A stretch of 64,000 nt of DNA, from NCBI GenBank assembly GCA_003600225.1, contig QZFT01000047.1:1-64000 (forward strand), in the 5' to 3' direction. Both the position numbers and the translations under genes were made by a program. The stretch comes from Pseudonocardiaceae bacterium YIM PH 21723 (GTDB lineage: Bacteria > Actinomycetota > Actinomycetes > Mycobacteriales > Pseudonocardiaceae). The notes beneath the pieces were generated by a model. It was given only the letters and a program-made list of their open reading frames with translations, did no database searches and had not been told where the DNA came from. How positions within the stretch are numbered: the first letter of the stretch is position 1; each line of letters opens with the position of its first letter. Shown here piece after piece: positions 1-9,060 of this stretch.

Positions 1-86
1 TGGCCGGTCAGGTTGTCGGCCATCACGTTCACCGAGTCGGTGAGGTCCCGCCAGGTTCCGCCGACGCGGCGCACCCCCACGGCGAT
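1..86 (-). pseudogene. HAMP-domain fragment of a multi-HAMP sensor kinase, cut by the window edge
   Basis: Read on the minus strand after the LamG stop codon, these bases encode a stretch with the signature TWRDLTDSVNVMADNLTG. This is the hallmark of the repeated HAMP modules in large actinobacterial hybrid-type histidine kinases. It lies in the same frame as the LamG gene, directly after its TAG. GTG codons ending at 80 and 74 could act as starts, but starting inside a HAMP module would be abnormal. Either this is a decayed 5'-truncated kinase gene, or the junction is an assembly artefact, since HAMP repeats commonly break assemblies. The rest lies outside the window. Confidence 0.4.
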
Positions 87-3000
87 CTACTGGCGGCTCA
101 GGTCGAGGATGTCCGCGTCGGACACGATTCCCTGGTAGAGCCGGACGTCATCGACAGCGCCCTGCACGTAGTCGCGAAGGCCGCCCTGCCACTTGCTGCG
201 GCCTACGGTCAGCGAGCCGTTCGCCTGCCACAGGTTGACGCCGGTGGCGGTTCCCGCCAGGGAGCCGTTGACGTAGATCCTGATCTGCTTGGTGCGCACG
301 TCCTGCACCCCGACCAGGTGCACCCACTCGCCGATCACCGGCGGAGCGGTGGAGAGTGCCTGGGCGCAGGCCGTGGTGTCGTTGTCCTCGCCCAGCAGGC
401 ACATGGACCAGCGGTTCTCGGTCTTCCGGTACTGCAACTGGAACGGCGAGGTGCGATTGCCGTCCTGACTGAGCACCGTGTAGAAGCCGTCCAGGTTGTC
501 CAGCTTCGCCCACGCGGCAACGGTGAAGCTGTTGTCGGTGCGCAGGACCGGCTTCCCGGCGTCCCCGTGCGCGGTGCCGCTCAGCTTCAGTGCGGGAGAA
601 CCGTTCCTGTCCGTCCACTTGGGACCGTCCTTCAAGGACAGTGGCCGGTTGTAACCGGAGGAGTCGGCGCCGGTCTTGTCGTCGAAGTTCCACTGGCCGA
701 CCAGGGTCGCCTGGTCGACGATCTCGGCGATCTCGCTCTCGTAGATGCGCCGGTCCCAGATCCGCACGTCGTCGATGTCGCCGTTCCAGAAATCGGTGGA
801 CTTGCCGTTCCAGCGAGCGCGGCCGACGGTCAACGGTCCGGCCCCCGTCCACAGGCTGGAGATCGTGGCCTCACCGGACTTGCGGCCGTTCACATACAGC
901 CGGGCGACCTTGTTCGCCGCGTCGAAAGTGCCTGCCAGGTGCGTCCAGACGCCGATCCGGGGCTCTTCCTGCGACACCACGTGAACGCCGTTCGGATTGT
1001 CCTTGTCCTCCGCGGACACCGTGAACGACCAGCGGTTCTGCCCCTGCTGGTACTGCAGCAGGAAGCCGGAAGCCCGAGTGCCCTCCTGCGCGATCGCGGT
1101 CTGGAAGGTGCCGTTGGCATTCATCCGCACCCACGCCGCGGCACTGAAGTTCGTGCCCGCCGACAGGACCGGCTTGGCGGTGGCGGCCTGTCCGGTGCTG
1201 CCGTTGAAGTTCACCGCGCCGTTGGCACCACCGGTGCGGCTGTCGGTGAACGCGGTGCCACCGGACAGGGTCGCCGGACGGTCGTTGCCCGAGGAGTCCG
1301 CGAGGGTGGTGCCGGACTTCTCGTCCAGGTTCCACTGACCGATCGGATCGGTACCCCGGCCCGCCAGGAACTGATAGGTCTCCACCGGCCCCAGGTTCCC
1401 GGCCCGGTCCACCGAGCGCACGAACAGCCGGTTCATGTTCCGGTTCTCCGGGGTCACCCCGATGGTCGCCGAGCCGCCCATCTTGTCCGCCGCCACATAG
1501 TCGGTCGGCGGGTCGGCCAGGCCGTACTGGTAGCCGACGACGTCGTTCACGCCGTTGTCACTGGTTCCGTTGCTGCCAAAGGCGAACCTGCCGGTCTTGC
1601 CGACACCGCCGTGCTGCTTGCCGTCGTTCGGGTACATGCCGTCGGCGCTGGCCACGGTGGGCTTCTTGTCGGGCTTGTTCGTGTCCACGGTGAACTCGCA
1701 CACCGGGCTGCGATCGCCCCACAGCTGGTCGTCCTTGCTGACCAGGAAGAACCAGTAGCTCTTGTTCGCGGTCAGCTGCCCGAGGTCGACCTGCGCCACG
1801 GTGTTCGGCGGCACGTCGAACTTCGCCAGGTACCGGAAGTTCTTCTCCGTGTCGTACTTGCCGTCGGCGCCGATCTCACCGATCCGGCCCTGCACACTGA
1901 TCGTGTTGCCATCCGGCTCACCGGCGAACGCCTTGACCACCGGGGTCAGGTTCGCCACGGCCGGACGGCCGGCACCGGTGACACAGGACTTGATGTTGTC
2001 GATCATGATGTCGCGGGGGACGTCGGGCTTGGTGTTGTACTCCACCCGCAGGCTGAAGCTGTTCGGGTCGAACTTCTTCCAGCCGCGGTTGAGCTCGCCC
2101 TCGTACGGAGCCAGGATGCCGAGGGTGATGTTCTCCCAGTCGATGGCCGAGACGCGCATCTTGCCCAGCAGGGCGTCGGACTTCCACTCCACGTACTTCG
2201 GGCCGTTGCGCGCGCCCATGATCGTGGAGGCCAGCTGCTCGCCCCAGCCGCCGTTGTGGTTGTTCCACGTGGTGCCCGGGTTGATCTGGTTGACCAGGTA
2301 GACGTCGGCGGCGGTGTTGTCGTAGTAGGAGTGGTTCAGCGTCGCGCCCATCTGCGCCGCGTTGACCGTCTTACCGCGCAGCGGTCGGGTGTCGAACGAC
2401 AGGATCGTCCGGTACTTCTCCCAGCCGTCGTTGTAGTCCTCGACGTAGCCGACCTTGGCCTGGTCCCGGTCGTAGGACCAGTACGACTGGTCGGGGTGCC
2501 GCTGGTTGATCATCGTCCAGCTGTAGTTCAGGTTCGTCGGCGGATCGATGATCACCGGGAACACGGTGTCCTTGCCGGTCAGCAGGTTCTGATCCGGGCT
2601 CAGACTCACCTCGCCACCGGTGACCGTCACGGCGACCGCGGCGACCTTGGCACCGGGGCGCGGGGCCGCGACGAAGTCCTCGGCCTTGCGCGAGGCCTCG
2701 TCCCGATCCTCGATCAGGTTCCGCTTGGTCGCGTCGGCGATCTGCCGCGAGTCCCACATCCGGGCCTCGGTCAGCGGCAGGCCGTCACCGCCGGACATCG
2801 ACAGCCGGATCGACCGCAGAGCCGGGTTCGCCGCCGCCTCACGGGTCTTGACCACCAGCGCGTACGACACCTGTTCCGGCGTGACGCGCACCTTCAGGTC
2901 GATCCCGGGCAGCACCTCGCCGTAGGTGGCGATGTCCTTGGCCAGCACCGGCTTCGGCAACGGTGCGGGCCAGCCGTAGGACACCGGGTGACCGTCCTTG

Positions 3001-3392
3001 GTCACGGTGAACAGCGGGCCGGTTCCACCACCGGACACCCGCACCGGCAACGGCGCCGCCTTCGGTTCGACGGCGTCGCCGACCGGAACCAGCGTGGTGT
3101 CCACCGCCACCCAGCCGGCTGCCTTGCGCACGCGCACCGGGCGAGCCGACAACTCCGCGGTCCGGCTGCCGTTCGGATTCGCGAACACCCGGTTCCGCTC
3201 CGAGGTCAGCTCCGGGATCTCCACCGGCTTGTTCTCGGCCTTGGCCCTGGCCTCCGGCGAGGTGGCCGCCGGTGTCACCGGCTTGGCGACAGCCGGCGCA
3301 GGCTGCGCGAGTACTCCCCCGGAAACGGCCGCCACCAGCAGACAGGCGAGCAGCCTCGATCGTGCGCGCACCGCGCGCAAAGCCCCAGTCAT
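87..3392 (-). CDS. Secreted LamG (concanavalin-A-like) domain protein
   Basis: Large extracellular protein of 1101 aa. The ATG at 3392 is preferred over the upstream in-frame ATG at 3563 because it opens on a basic n-region, a hydrophobic core and an AQPAPAVA cleavage region, and has GAAAGG about 6 nt upstream. After the signal peptide comes a proline- and valine-rich N-terminal region. A DNRLRE-like beta-rich segment with many Trp/Tyr/Asn residues follows around residues 280-430, then Fn3-like segments. The C-terminal 400 residues are two tandem LamG jelly-roll domains, each starting near 'GQWN' and ending in 'DDVR(I/L)'. The architecture is usual for secreted carbohydrate- or surface-binding proteins of actinomycetes and for the non-toxin part of wall-associated proteins. 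The substrate is unknown. No catalytic domain is recognised. Confidence 0.85.
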   Translation of the reverse strand: MTGALRAVRARSRLLACLLVAAVSGGVLAQPAPAVAKPVTPAATSPEARAKAENKPVEIPELTSERNRVFANPNGSRTAELSARPVRVRKAAGWVAVDTTLVPVGDAVEPKAAPLPVRVSGGGTGPLFTVTKDGHPVSYGWPAPLPKPVLAKDIATYGEVLPGIDLKVRVTPEQVSYALVVKTREAAANPALRSIRLSMSGGDGLPLTEARMWDSRQIADATKRNLIEDRDEASRKAEDFVAAPRPGAKVAAVAVTVTGGEVSLSPDQNLLTGKDTVFPVIIDPPTNLNYSWTMINQRHPDQSYWSYDRDQAKVGYVEDYNDGWEKYRTILSFDTRPLRGKTVNAAQMGATLNHSYYDNTAADVYLVNQINPGTTWNNHNGGWGEQLASTIMGARNGPKYVEWKSDALLGKMRVSAIDWENITLGILAPYEGELNRGWKKFDPNSFSLRVEYNTKPDVPRDIMIDNIKSCVTGAGRPAVANLTPVVKAFAGEPDGNTISVQGRIGEIGADGKYDTEKNFRYLAKFDVPPNTVAQVDLGQLTANKSYWFFLVSKDDQLWGDRSPVCEFTVDTNKPDKKPTVASADGMYPNDGKQHGGVGKTGRFAFGSNGTSDNGVNDVVGYQYGLADPPTDYVAADKMGGSATIGVTPENRNMNRLFVRSVDRAGNLGPVETYQFLAGRGTDPIGQWNLDEKSGTTLADSSGNDRPATLSGGTAFTDSRTGGANGAVNFNGSTGQAATAKPVLSAGTNFSAAAWVRMNANGTFQTAIAQEGTRASGFLLQYQQGQNRWSFTVSAEDKDNPNGVHVVSQEEPRIGVWTHLAGTFDAANKVARLYVNGRKSGEATISSLWTGAGPLTVGRARWNGKSTDFWNGDIDDVRIWDRRIYESEIAEIVDQATLVGQWNFDDKTGADSSGYNRPLSLKDGPKWTDRNGSPALKLSGTAHGDAGKPVLRTDNSFTVAAWAKLDNLDGFYTVLSQDGNRTSPFQLQYRKTENRWSMCLLGEDNDTTACAQALSTAPPVIGEWVHLVGVQDVRTKQIRIYVNGSLAGTATGVNLWQANGSLTVGRSKWQGGLRDYVQGAVDDVRLYQGIVSDADILDLSRQ

Positions 3393-3709
3393 ATTCCGAC
3401 CTTTCGCAACCCAGAAAAGAAAAAGGCGGACGAACAGCTCACTGCTCCTCGCAGGAATTCCCCAGATCGGCCCCGTTCGCCGCAGACCGAATTCTAAGGA
3501 TTTTCCCAGGTTCGTGCACACGACCGAATGAATGCACTTGTCCAAGCAACTAGACCAACTCATACCGCCTTTAGCAGCAATCTGGGGTTCGATAACGCAA
3601 AGGTGAATTTCTCACACTAATCCGTTATGAAAAGAAAATCGGTCCCGAAGTTGACGATGTTCGGGGCTCGTTCCTCGCCGCGAACATCGTCAACTTCGGA
3701 GTGCAGGGG
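3393..3709. other. Intergenic region between LamG gene and ehuA
   Basis: This 317-bp stretch is more AT-rich than its neighbours. It contains the 5' leader of the LamG gene and, at 3646-3698, the terminator hairpin of the ehu operon. I see no further gene in it; the short ORFs that cross it are overlaps of the LamG frame. Confidence 0.6.
3646..3698 (-). terminator. Terminator hairpin after ehuA (CCGAAGTTGACGA family)
   Basis: Perfect 18-bp inverted repeat (arms 3646-3663 and 3681-3698, 17-nt loop), 11 bases after the ehuA stop. On the minus strand it is followed by a T-rich tract (TTTTCTTTT), as expected for an intrinsic terminator. Arm and flank share CGTCAACTTCGGGACCG with the hairpin at 12681-12729, so it belongs to a dispersed family. 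Confidence 0.75.
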
Positions 3710-4459
3710 TCAGACTTCTTCGAGTACCGAACGAAGGAAGCGCTGGGTGCGCTCGTGTTGTGGGGCTTCCAGAATCTGCTCAGGCGGGCCGGATTCGATG
3801 ATCTTGCCGGTGCAGAACATGAGCACCTGGTCGGAGATGTCGCGGGCGAACCGCATGGCGTGCGTGACGCACAGCATGGTCACGTCCAGGCTGTCCGCCA
3901 CGTCCCGCAGCACGTCGAGGACCTCGGCCGCGAGTTCCGGGTCCAGCGCGGCGGTGACCTCGTCCAGCAGCAGCACGTCCGGCTGCATGGCCAGGGCGCG
4001 GGCGATGGCCACCCGCTGCTGCTGACCGCCGGACAGCTGGGACGGGTAGTGGCTCAGCTTGGCGGTCAGGCCGACCAGCTCGAGGAGTTTCCGCGCCCGG
4101 TCCACCGCCTCGTCCTCCGGGACGCCGAGCACCTTCATCGGGGCCATGGTGATGTTGCGCAGCACGTTCATGTTCGGGAACAGGTTGTACTGCTGGAAGA
4201 CCATGGTCATCCGCCGCCGCACCCGGGCGACCTGCTGCTCGTCCGCCGGAAACAGCTGGTCGCCGCCGACGGTGATCAGGCCGCTGTCCGGTCGCATCAA
4301 CGTCATCAGCATCCGCAGGATCGTCGTCTTGCCGGAACCACTCGGCCCGATCAGCGTGATCCGCTGGCGTTCCCTGACGGAGAAGCACAGGTCATCCAGG
4401 ACGACGTTCTTGCCGAATCGTTTGCTCACGTTCCGGAAGGTGATGAAGTCCTCGGTCAT
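3710..4459 (-). CDS. ehuA: Ectoine/hydroxyectoine ABC transporter ATP-binding protein EhuA
   Basis: Cytoplasmic ATPase of 249 aa that powers the uptake system formed with EhuB, EhuC and EhuD. Walker A GPSGSGKT is at residues 38-45. The LSGGQQQRV signature and a Walker B (LLLDE) precede a conserved switch His (CVTHAM). Length and motifs are those of polar-amino-acid/ectoine (PAAT family) ATPases. The ATG at 4459 overlaps the ehuD stop by 4 bp (ATGA), which implies translational coupling as the last gene of ehuBCDA. Sequence alone would also fit a general polar amino acid transporter. The ectoine assignment rests on the head-to-head position with ectABCD and on gene order. Confidence 0.85.
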   Translation of the reverse strand: MTEDFITFRNVSKRFGKNVVLDDLCFSVRERQRITLIGPSGSGKTTILRMLMTLMRPDSGLITVGGDQLFPADEQQVARVRRRMTMVFQQYNLFPNMNVLRNITMAPMKVLGVPEDEAVDRARKLLELVGLTAKLSHYPSQLSGGQQQRVAIARALAMQPDVLLLDEVTAALDPELAAEVLDVLRDVADSLDVTMLCVTHAMRFARDISDQVLMFCTGKIIESGPPEQILEAPQHERTQRFLRSVLEEV

Positions 4460-5121
4460 GCGATCCCCCTCGTCGTGGCGTATCGCTGCTCGACCCTGCG
4501 GGCCAGCCAGGCCAGCACCAGGGAGACGAGCAGGTAGAGCAGGCCGGCCATGGTGATGGCCTCGAGATAGCGGAAGGTCTGCGCGCCCTCCGCCCGCGCC
4601 GCGCTGAGCACTTCCAGCACGGTGATCGCGGTCAGCTGTGGCGTGTCCTTGAACATGGCGATCGCGTAGTTGCCCAGTGGCGGCAACACCTTCGGGATCG
4701 CCTGCGGCAGGACGACCGACCACCAGGTGCGCGTCGTGGACAGGTTCAGCGCGGTGGCCGCGTCCCACTGCCCGGTGGGCACCGACTCGATGCCGGCCCG
4801 GAACACCTCGCTGGTGTAGGTGGCGTAGTGCAGGCCGAGGCCGATGGCCCCGGTGGCGAACGCGGACAGCTCGACGCCGAACGCGGGCAGCACGTAGAAC
4901 AGGAAGAACAGCTGGACCAGCAGCGGGGTGGAGCGGATGAACTCCACGACGACCCGTACCGGGATTCGGATCCACGGCCGCGCGCTGCGTTGCGGGAACA
5001 CCAGCAGCAGGCCCAGCGCGATGGCCAGCGGATACCCGATGGCGATGGACAGCAACGCGGTCAGCAGGCCGTCCAGCAGGGCGGGCACCGAGTGCCAGGC
5101 GACGTTCCAGTCGAAGTTCAT
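4456..5121 (-). CDS. ehuD: Ectoine/hydroxyectoine ABC transporter permease EhuD
   Basis: Membrane permease of 221 aa of the His/Glu/Gln/Arg (HEQRo) permease family. It has about five hydrophobic segments. The EAA loop is visible as GIESVPTGQWDAATALNLS followed by PQAIPKVLPPLGN, which contacts the ATPase. The start MNFDWNVA at 5121 overlaps the ehuC stop by 4 bp. It is one half of the permease pair with EhuC; ectoine-type importers use two different permeases. It was named EhuD from order and homology logic; assignment of C versus D between the two permeases is less certain than the family. Confidence 0.82.
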   Translation of the reverse strand: MNFDWNVAWHSVPALLDGLLTALLSIAIGYPLAIALGLLLVFPQRSARPWIRIPVRVVVEFIRSTPLLVQLFFLFYVLPAFGVELSAFATGAIGLGLHYATYTSEVFRAGIESVPTGQWDAATALNLSTTRTWWSVVLPQAIPKVLPPLGNYAIAMFKDTPQLTAITVLEVLSAARAEGAQTFRYLEAITMAGLLYLLVSLVLAWLARRVEQRYATTRGIA

Positions 5122-5792
5122 GAGTTCACCACCCGTCCCGCCCACTTGCCGGCCGCGTGCTCCAGCGCACGCATCAGGCCGGACAGCACGAGGGCGATGA
5201 GGCCGTAACCGAGCAGCAGTCCGAGGAACACGGCCGCCGTCTTCCCGGTGGCGGCGCGCACGATCTGGCCCTGGAAGGTCAGGTCCTGCACGTAGACCAG
5301 GGAGACCAGCGCGGTGGCCTTGAGCAGCTCGATGAGCAGGTTGGACAGCGACGGGATCATGGTCACCACGGCCTGCGGCAGGATGACCATCCGCAACGTC
5401 TGGCCCCGGCTGAGGTTGACCGCCGTCGCGGCGTCCCACTGGCCCGGCGGGATGGCCGCCAGTGCGGAGCGGACCACCTCGGCGCCGTACGCGCCGATGT
5501 TGAGGGCGACCGCGATGACGCTGGCGGCGAGCGGGTCGAGCTGCCAGCCCAGCGACGGTAACGCGAACACCAGCCAGAACAGCACCACCAGGGCGGGCAG
5601 GCCGCGGAACGCCTCGGTGTAGCCGAAGGCGATACCGCGGACGAGCCGCAGTCTGCTGATCCGGGCGAAACCGGCGAGGAACGCGAAGACGGCGGCCAGC
5701 AACGCGCCGAACACGGTCAGCTGCAGGGTCACCGCCAGGCCGTCGGCGAGCCGCTGCCACAGCGGGATCGGTAAGCCGAGCATCGTGGTCAT
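5118..5792 (-). CDS. ehuC: Ectoine/hydroxyectoine ABC transporter permease EhuC
   Basis: Second HEQRo-family permease (224 aa). Hydrophobic helices begin near residue 18. The EAA-type cytoplasmic loop is LAAIPPGQWDAATAVNLSRG, with PQAVVTMIPSLSN after it. It starts at the ATG at 5792, which overlaps the ehuB stop (ATGA); its own stop overlaps the ehuD start. It should pair with EhuD to form the transmembrane channel for ectoine or 5-hydroxyectoine delivered by EhuB. Confidence 0.82.
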   Translation of the reverse strand: MTTMLGLPIPLWQRLADGLAVTLQLTVFGALLAAVFAFLAGFARISRLRLVRGIAFGYTEAFRGLPALVVLFWLVFALPSLGWQLDPLAASVIAVALNIGAYGAEVVRSALAAIPPGQWDAATAVNLSRGQTLRMVILPQAVVTMIPSLSNLLIELLKATALVSLVYVQDLTFQGQIVRAATGKTAAVFLGLLLGYGLIALVLSGLMRALEHAAGKWAGRVVNS

Positions 5793-6682
5793 CGCGGCCG
5801 CCCCGAACACAGTTCCTCCGTGGTCAGCTCGGTGTACTCGTCCTCGGTGAAGCCGAGTGGCCCCGCGATGCGCAGCCATTCGCCGTCGCGCTTCAGCTTG
5901 CGCAGCTCGGTGTCGAACATGTCCCGCAACCGCGTCTGGTCCTGCCGGAAGCCGAACGCGCCCGCGCCGTACTGCGGCACGTTGTCGAGCACCGGGACGA
6001 AGGGCTTGCTGATCTGCAGGCCGGCTCCCGGTCGCTTGGCCAGCGCCATCCGCAGGGAGACCGTGCTGAGCATCAGCCCGTCGGCCCGGCCGGCCAGCAC
6101 GCCGTCCACCCCGGAGGCCTGCGTGTCGAAGGCGACCACCCGGGCATCGGGTATCCCCTTGGCCTTGGCGATGCGTTGCTCGACGCCACCGATCAGCACG
6201 CCCAGCTTCGCGCTCGGATCGGCGATGAACGCGTCCAGGCTGCCCAGCCGGATCGCGTCGGCACCGCGCAGCAGCAGGGCCTCCGGCGCGTTGTAGCTCG
6301 GGTCGGATAACAGGATCTGCGCGCAGCGCTGCGGCGTGACGTACATGCCGGCGGCGATCACGTCGAACAGCCCGGCCCGCAGGCCGGGGATCAGCGAGCC
6401 GAAGTCGGACAGCACCGGTTCGACCTGGGAAACGCCCAGCCGCCGGAACACCGCGCCGCCGACCTCCGGCCCCTCACCGGTCAGCTGCCCCTCGGGCCCG
6501 ATGAACCCCTGCGGAGCCTCGTTGGCGATGCCCATCCTGACCGTGTCCCGGTCACGGAGCTGGTCGAGCAGGTTGCCTCCATTGCGTTGCGCGGAGATGT
6601 CCACGGAGGTGCATCCGGCGGCCAGCATCCCGGTCGCCGCGATGAGCAGGGAGCGACGCCGGATCCTTGCTTGGTCACTCAT
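5789..6682 (-). CDS. ehuB: Ectoine/hydroxyectoine-binding lipoprotein EhuB
   Basis: Extracellular solute-binding protein of 297 aa (SBP_bac_3 fold), the receptor of the importer. The N-terminus has RIRRRS, a short hydrophobic stretch and the lipobox LAAGC (twin-Arg-like and lipoprotein features together), so it should be lipid-anchored outside the membrane. The chosen ATG at 6682 has an AAGG ribosome site 5 nt upstream; an upstream ATG at 6832 would give an unlikely 50-residue extension. First gene of ehuBCDA, divergent from ectABCD. The transcript is probably osmotically controlled with ect through the shared intergenic region. Confidence 0.85.
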   Translation of the reverse strand: MSDQARIRRRSLLIAATGMLAAGCTSVDISAQRNGGNLLDQLRDRDTVRMGIANEAPQGFIGPEGQLTGEGPEVGGAVFRRLGVSQVEPVLSDFGSLIPGLRAGLFDVIAAGMYVTPQRCAQILLSDPSYNAPEALLLRGADAIRLGSLDAFIADPSAKLGVLIGGVEQRIAKAKGIPDARVVAFDTQASGVDGVLAGRADGLMLSTVSLRMALAKRPGAGLQISKPFVPVLDNVPQYGAGAFGFRQDQTRLRDMFDTELRKLKRDGEWLRIAGPLGFTEDEYTELTTEELCSGRPR

Positions 6683-6736
6683 ACCTTCGGACAATAGGCG
6701 AGGATCAATCACGCAGAGTGCACTGAAAGGCTTTGT

Positions 6737-6754
6737 AAGGTAACCGCAAGGTAA
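6737..6754. promoter_or_regulatory. 11-bp-phased direct repeat upstream of ehuB
   Basis: AAGGTAA occurs twice (6737-6743 and 6748-6754), spaced exactly 11 bp start to start, 55 bp upstream of ehuB. Repeats with helical phasing of this kind are typical binding sites of OmpR/PhoB-type response regulators. Which regulator binds is unknown; an OmpR-family regulator is encoded at 11809-12492. Confidence 0.4.
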
Positions 6755-6807
6755 TCCATCTGAAACGTATGTTTTCGCAGGTGAGCACGGGTACAGGCGG
6801 GGTAATC

Positions 6808-6822
6808 CACGTTTCAAACGTG
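6808..6822. promoter_or_regulatory. Palindromic operator candidate in the ehu-ect control region
   Basis: Perfect dyad with 7-bp arms around one central base (CACGTTT-C-AAACGTG), 36 bp upstream of ectA. A related imperfect dyad (AAAC-GTAT-GTTT) lies near 6764-6775. A TACATT box at 6833-6838 fits an actinobacterial -10 for ectA, so a protein bound to the dyad would overlap the -35 region. Confidence 0.45.
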
Positions 6823-6857
6823 ATCCCGGCAATACATTCCGACACTACACCCTTGTT

Positions 6858-7379
6858 ATGTTCTTTTACATGCCGAGTTCACCGGAACTGACCATCACGC
6901 AGCCGTCGATCGCCGATGGCGCCGAGATGTGGCGCATCGCACGGGATTCAAAAGAGCTTGATCTGAACGCGTCCTATTCCTATTTGTTGATGGCGCGCGA
7001 TTTCTGGTCGACCTCGGTGATCGCAAAAGTCAGTGGCAAGCCGGCCGGCTTCGTCACGGGATTTCTCCGGCCCTCCGCGCCGAACACTCTCGTGGTCTGG
7101 CAAGTCGCCGTCGACCAGGACCACCGGGGGAAGGGCATCGCACGTCAGATGCTCCAGGCCCTGGTAGACAGATGTTCCCGGCAGGGGGTGTGGTTCCTGG
7201 AAACCACCATCACCCCGGACAACAACGCGTCCATCGGACTTTTCACCAGCTTGGCAGAGCAGGTGCGGGCTCCCATTGTGCGCACCGATCTGTTCGCTTC
7301 TGATCATTTCCCAGATGAGCACAAACCCGAGCAGCTTTATCGGATTGGGCCCTGGTCGACTTATGAAGGCAGGTCGTAA
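6858..7379 (+). CDS. ectA: L-2,4-diaminobutyrate N-acetyltransferase EctA
   Basis: GNAT-family enzyme of 173 aa. It acetylates L-2,4-diaminobutyrate with acetyl-CoA to give N-gamma-acetyl-diaminobutyrate, the second step of ectoine synthesis. The acetyl-CoA loop is visible as [18 protein letters not shown] (Q/RxxGxG/A type, about residues 83-100). The downstream [15 protein letters not shown] block is characteristic of EctA. The ATG at 6858 lacks a clear Shine-Dalgarno sequence; the ATG at 6870 is an alternative. The stop overlaps the ectB start (TAATG). Confidence 0.92.
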   Translation: MFFYMPSSPELTITQPSIADGAEMWRIARDSKELDLNASYSYLLMARDFWSTSVIAKVSGKPAGFVTGFLRPSAPNTLVVWQVAVDQDHRGKGIARQMLQALVDRCSRQGVWFLETTITPDNNASIGLFTSLAEQVRAPIVRTDLFASDHFPDEHKPEQLYRIGPWSTYEGRS

Positions 7380-8626
7380 TGAACATCTTCGAAACTTTGG
7401 AATCCGAGGTCCGTGGTTACTGCCGGTCCTGGCCCGAGGTCTTCGACCGGGCCACCGACGCCACCCTGTACAGCGAGAGCGGCAAGAAATACGTCGACTT
7501 CTTCGCCGGTGCCGGATCGCTGAACTACGGACACAACAACAAACTGCTGAAACAGCAGTTGATCGACTACATCTCCAGTGATCGGATCACGCACGGCCTG
7601 GACATGCACACCGTCGCCAAGCGTGAGTTCCTGGAGACCTTCCAGGAGCTGATCCTGAAGCCGCGCGAGCTGGACTACAAGGTGCAGTTCCCCGGCCCCA
7701 CCGGCACCAACGCGGTGGAGTCGGCGCTGAAGCTGGCCCGCAAGGTGACCGGCCGCGAGGCCATCGTCAGCTTCACCAACGGCTTCCACGGCATGACCCT
7801 GGGCTCCCTCGCGGTCAGCGGCGACGCCAAGAAGCGCGCGGGTGCCGGTGTGCCGCTGGTGCACTCCACCCCGATGCCGTACGACAACTTCTTCGGCGGG
7901 CAGGTCGAGGACTTCATCTTCCTGGAGAAGCTGCTCACTGACGGCGGCAGCGGCCTGAACAAGCCGGCCGCGGTGATCCTGGAGACGCTGCAGGGCGAGG
8001 GTGGCATCAAGCCGGCCCGCTACGAGTGGATCAAGGGTCTGACCGAGCTGTGCAAGAAGCACAACATCCTGGTCATCGTGGACGACGTGCAGATGGGTTG
8101 CGGCCGGACCGGCCCGTTCTTCAGCTTCGAGCCGGCGGGCATCACCCCGGACATCGTCTGCCTGTCCAAGTCCATCGGCGGCTACGGCCTGCCCATGGCG
8201 CTCACCCTGATCCGCCGCGACCTGGACGTGTGGTCGCCGGGCGAGCACAACGGCACCTTCCGGGGTAACAACCCGGCGTTCGTCACCGCCACCGCCGCGC
8301 TGCGGAACTACTGGAGCGACGACACGCTGCAGAAGGACGTGGAGCGCAAGGGCGAGCGGGTCGGCGCGGTGCTATCCGGCCTCGCCGAGGCGGGCACCGG
8401 ACTCACCACCCGGGGCCGCGGCCTGGCCCGTGGCCTGGTGTTCGAGGAGCACTCGCTGGCGCAGAAGGTGGCCAGCACCGCCTTCGAGGCGGGCCTGCTC
8501 GTCGAGACCTGCGGCCCGAACGACGAGGTCGTCAAGCTCATGCCGCCGCTCACCATCAGCGACGCCGACCTGGAAGAGGGTCTGAAGATCTTCTCCGGCG
8601 CCGTCACCCAGTGCACCCGTAACTGA
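7379..8626 (+). CDS. ectB: Diaminobutyrate-2-oxoglutarate transaminase EctB
   Basis: PLP-dependent class III aminotransferase of 415 aa. It converts L-aspartate-beta-semialdehyde plus glutamate to L-2,4-diaminobutyrate, committing carbon to ectoine. Visible motifs are [16 protein letters not shown] (cofactor phosphate region), [12 protein letters not shown] and the Schiff-base lysine in LSKSIGGYG near residue 264. Length and the [12 protein letters not shown]-type N-terminus match EctB. It is the second gene of ectABCD, with a 1-bp overlap with ectA. Confidence 0.94.
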   Translation: MNIFETLESEVRGYCRSWPEVFDRATDATLYSESGKKYVDFFAGAGSLNYGHNNKLLKQQLIDYISSDRITHGLDMHTVAKREFLETFQELILKPRELDYKVQFPGPTGTNAVESALKLARKVTGREAIVSFTNGFHGMTLGSLAVSGDAKKRAGAGVPLVHSTPMPYDNFFGGQVEDFIFLEKLLTDGGSGLNKPAAVILETLQGEGGIKPARYEWIKGLTELCKKHNILVIVDDVQMGCGRTGPFFSFEPAGITPDIVCLSKSIGGYGLPMALTLIRRDLDVWSPGEHNGTFRGNNPAFVTATAALRNYWSDDTLQKDVERKGERVGAVLSGLAEAGTGLTTRGRGLARGLVFEEHSLAQKVASTAFEAGLLVETCGPNDEVVKLMPPLTISDADLEEGLKIFSGAVTQCTRN

Positions 8627-8658
8627 CTTACATACCGAGACGAGACAAGGAGTTTGAG

Positions 8659-9060
8659 TTGATCGTCCGCTCACTGTCCGATCTGGACGGAACCGAACGG
8701 GACATCGTGACCGACAACTGGCGTAGCCGTCGGATCATCCTGGCCGGGGACGGCGTGGGGTTCTCCCTTCACGAGACCACGCTGAAGGCCGGCACGGTGA
8801 ACGACTTCTGGTACGCCAACCACGTGGAGGCGGTACTTGTCACCGAGGGCGAGGGGCTCCTCACCGACAAGGAGACCGGCGAGGTGCACGAGCTGAAGGC
8901 GGGCTCGATGTACCTGCTCAACGACCACGACCGGCACCAGCTGCGTCCCACGACGGATATGCGCACGGTGTGCGTGTTCAATCCGCCCGTCACCGGTCGG
9001 GAGGTACACGACGAGAACGGGGTCTACCCGGCGCTGACCGAGGAAGAGGTGACGGCATGA
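8659..9060 (+). CDS. ectC: L-ectoine synthase EctC
   Basis: Small cupin enzyme of 133 aa that cyclises N-gamma-acetyl-diaminobutyrate to ectoine by loss of water. The start is TTG at 8659 with an AAGGAG site 6 nt upstream (8647-8652), giving [15 protein letters not shown], the typical EctC opening. [13 protein letters not shown] and HDRHQLRP provide the cupin metal-site region. The gap after ectB is 32 bp. The stop overlaps the ectD ATG (ATGA). Confidence 0.93.
   Translation: MIVRSLSDLDGTERDIVTDNWRSRRIILAGDGVGFSLHETTLKAGTVNDFWYANHVEAVLVTEGEGLLTDKETGEVHELKAGSMYLLNDHDRHQLRPTTDMRTVCVFNPPVTGREVHDENGVYPALTEEEVTA

Noticed and set aside
318-3497. 1059-codon plus-strand frame opposite the LamG gene
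   Set aside because: Shadow frame caused by high GC; Arg/Val/Gly-rich product without domains, while the minus strand encodes a clear LamG protein.
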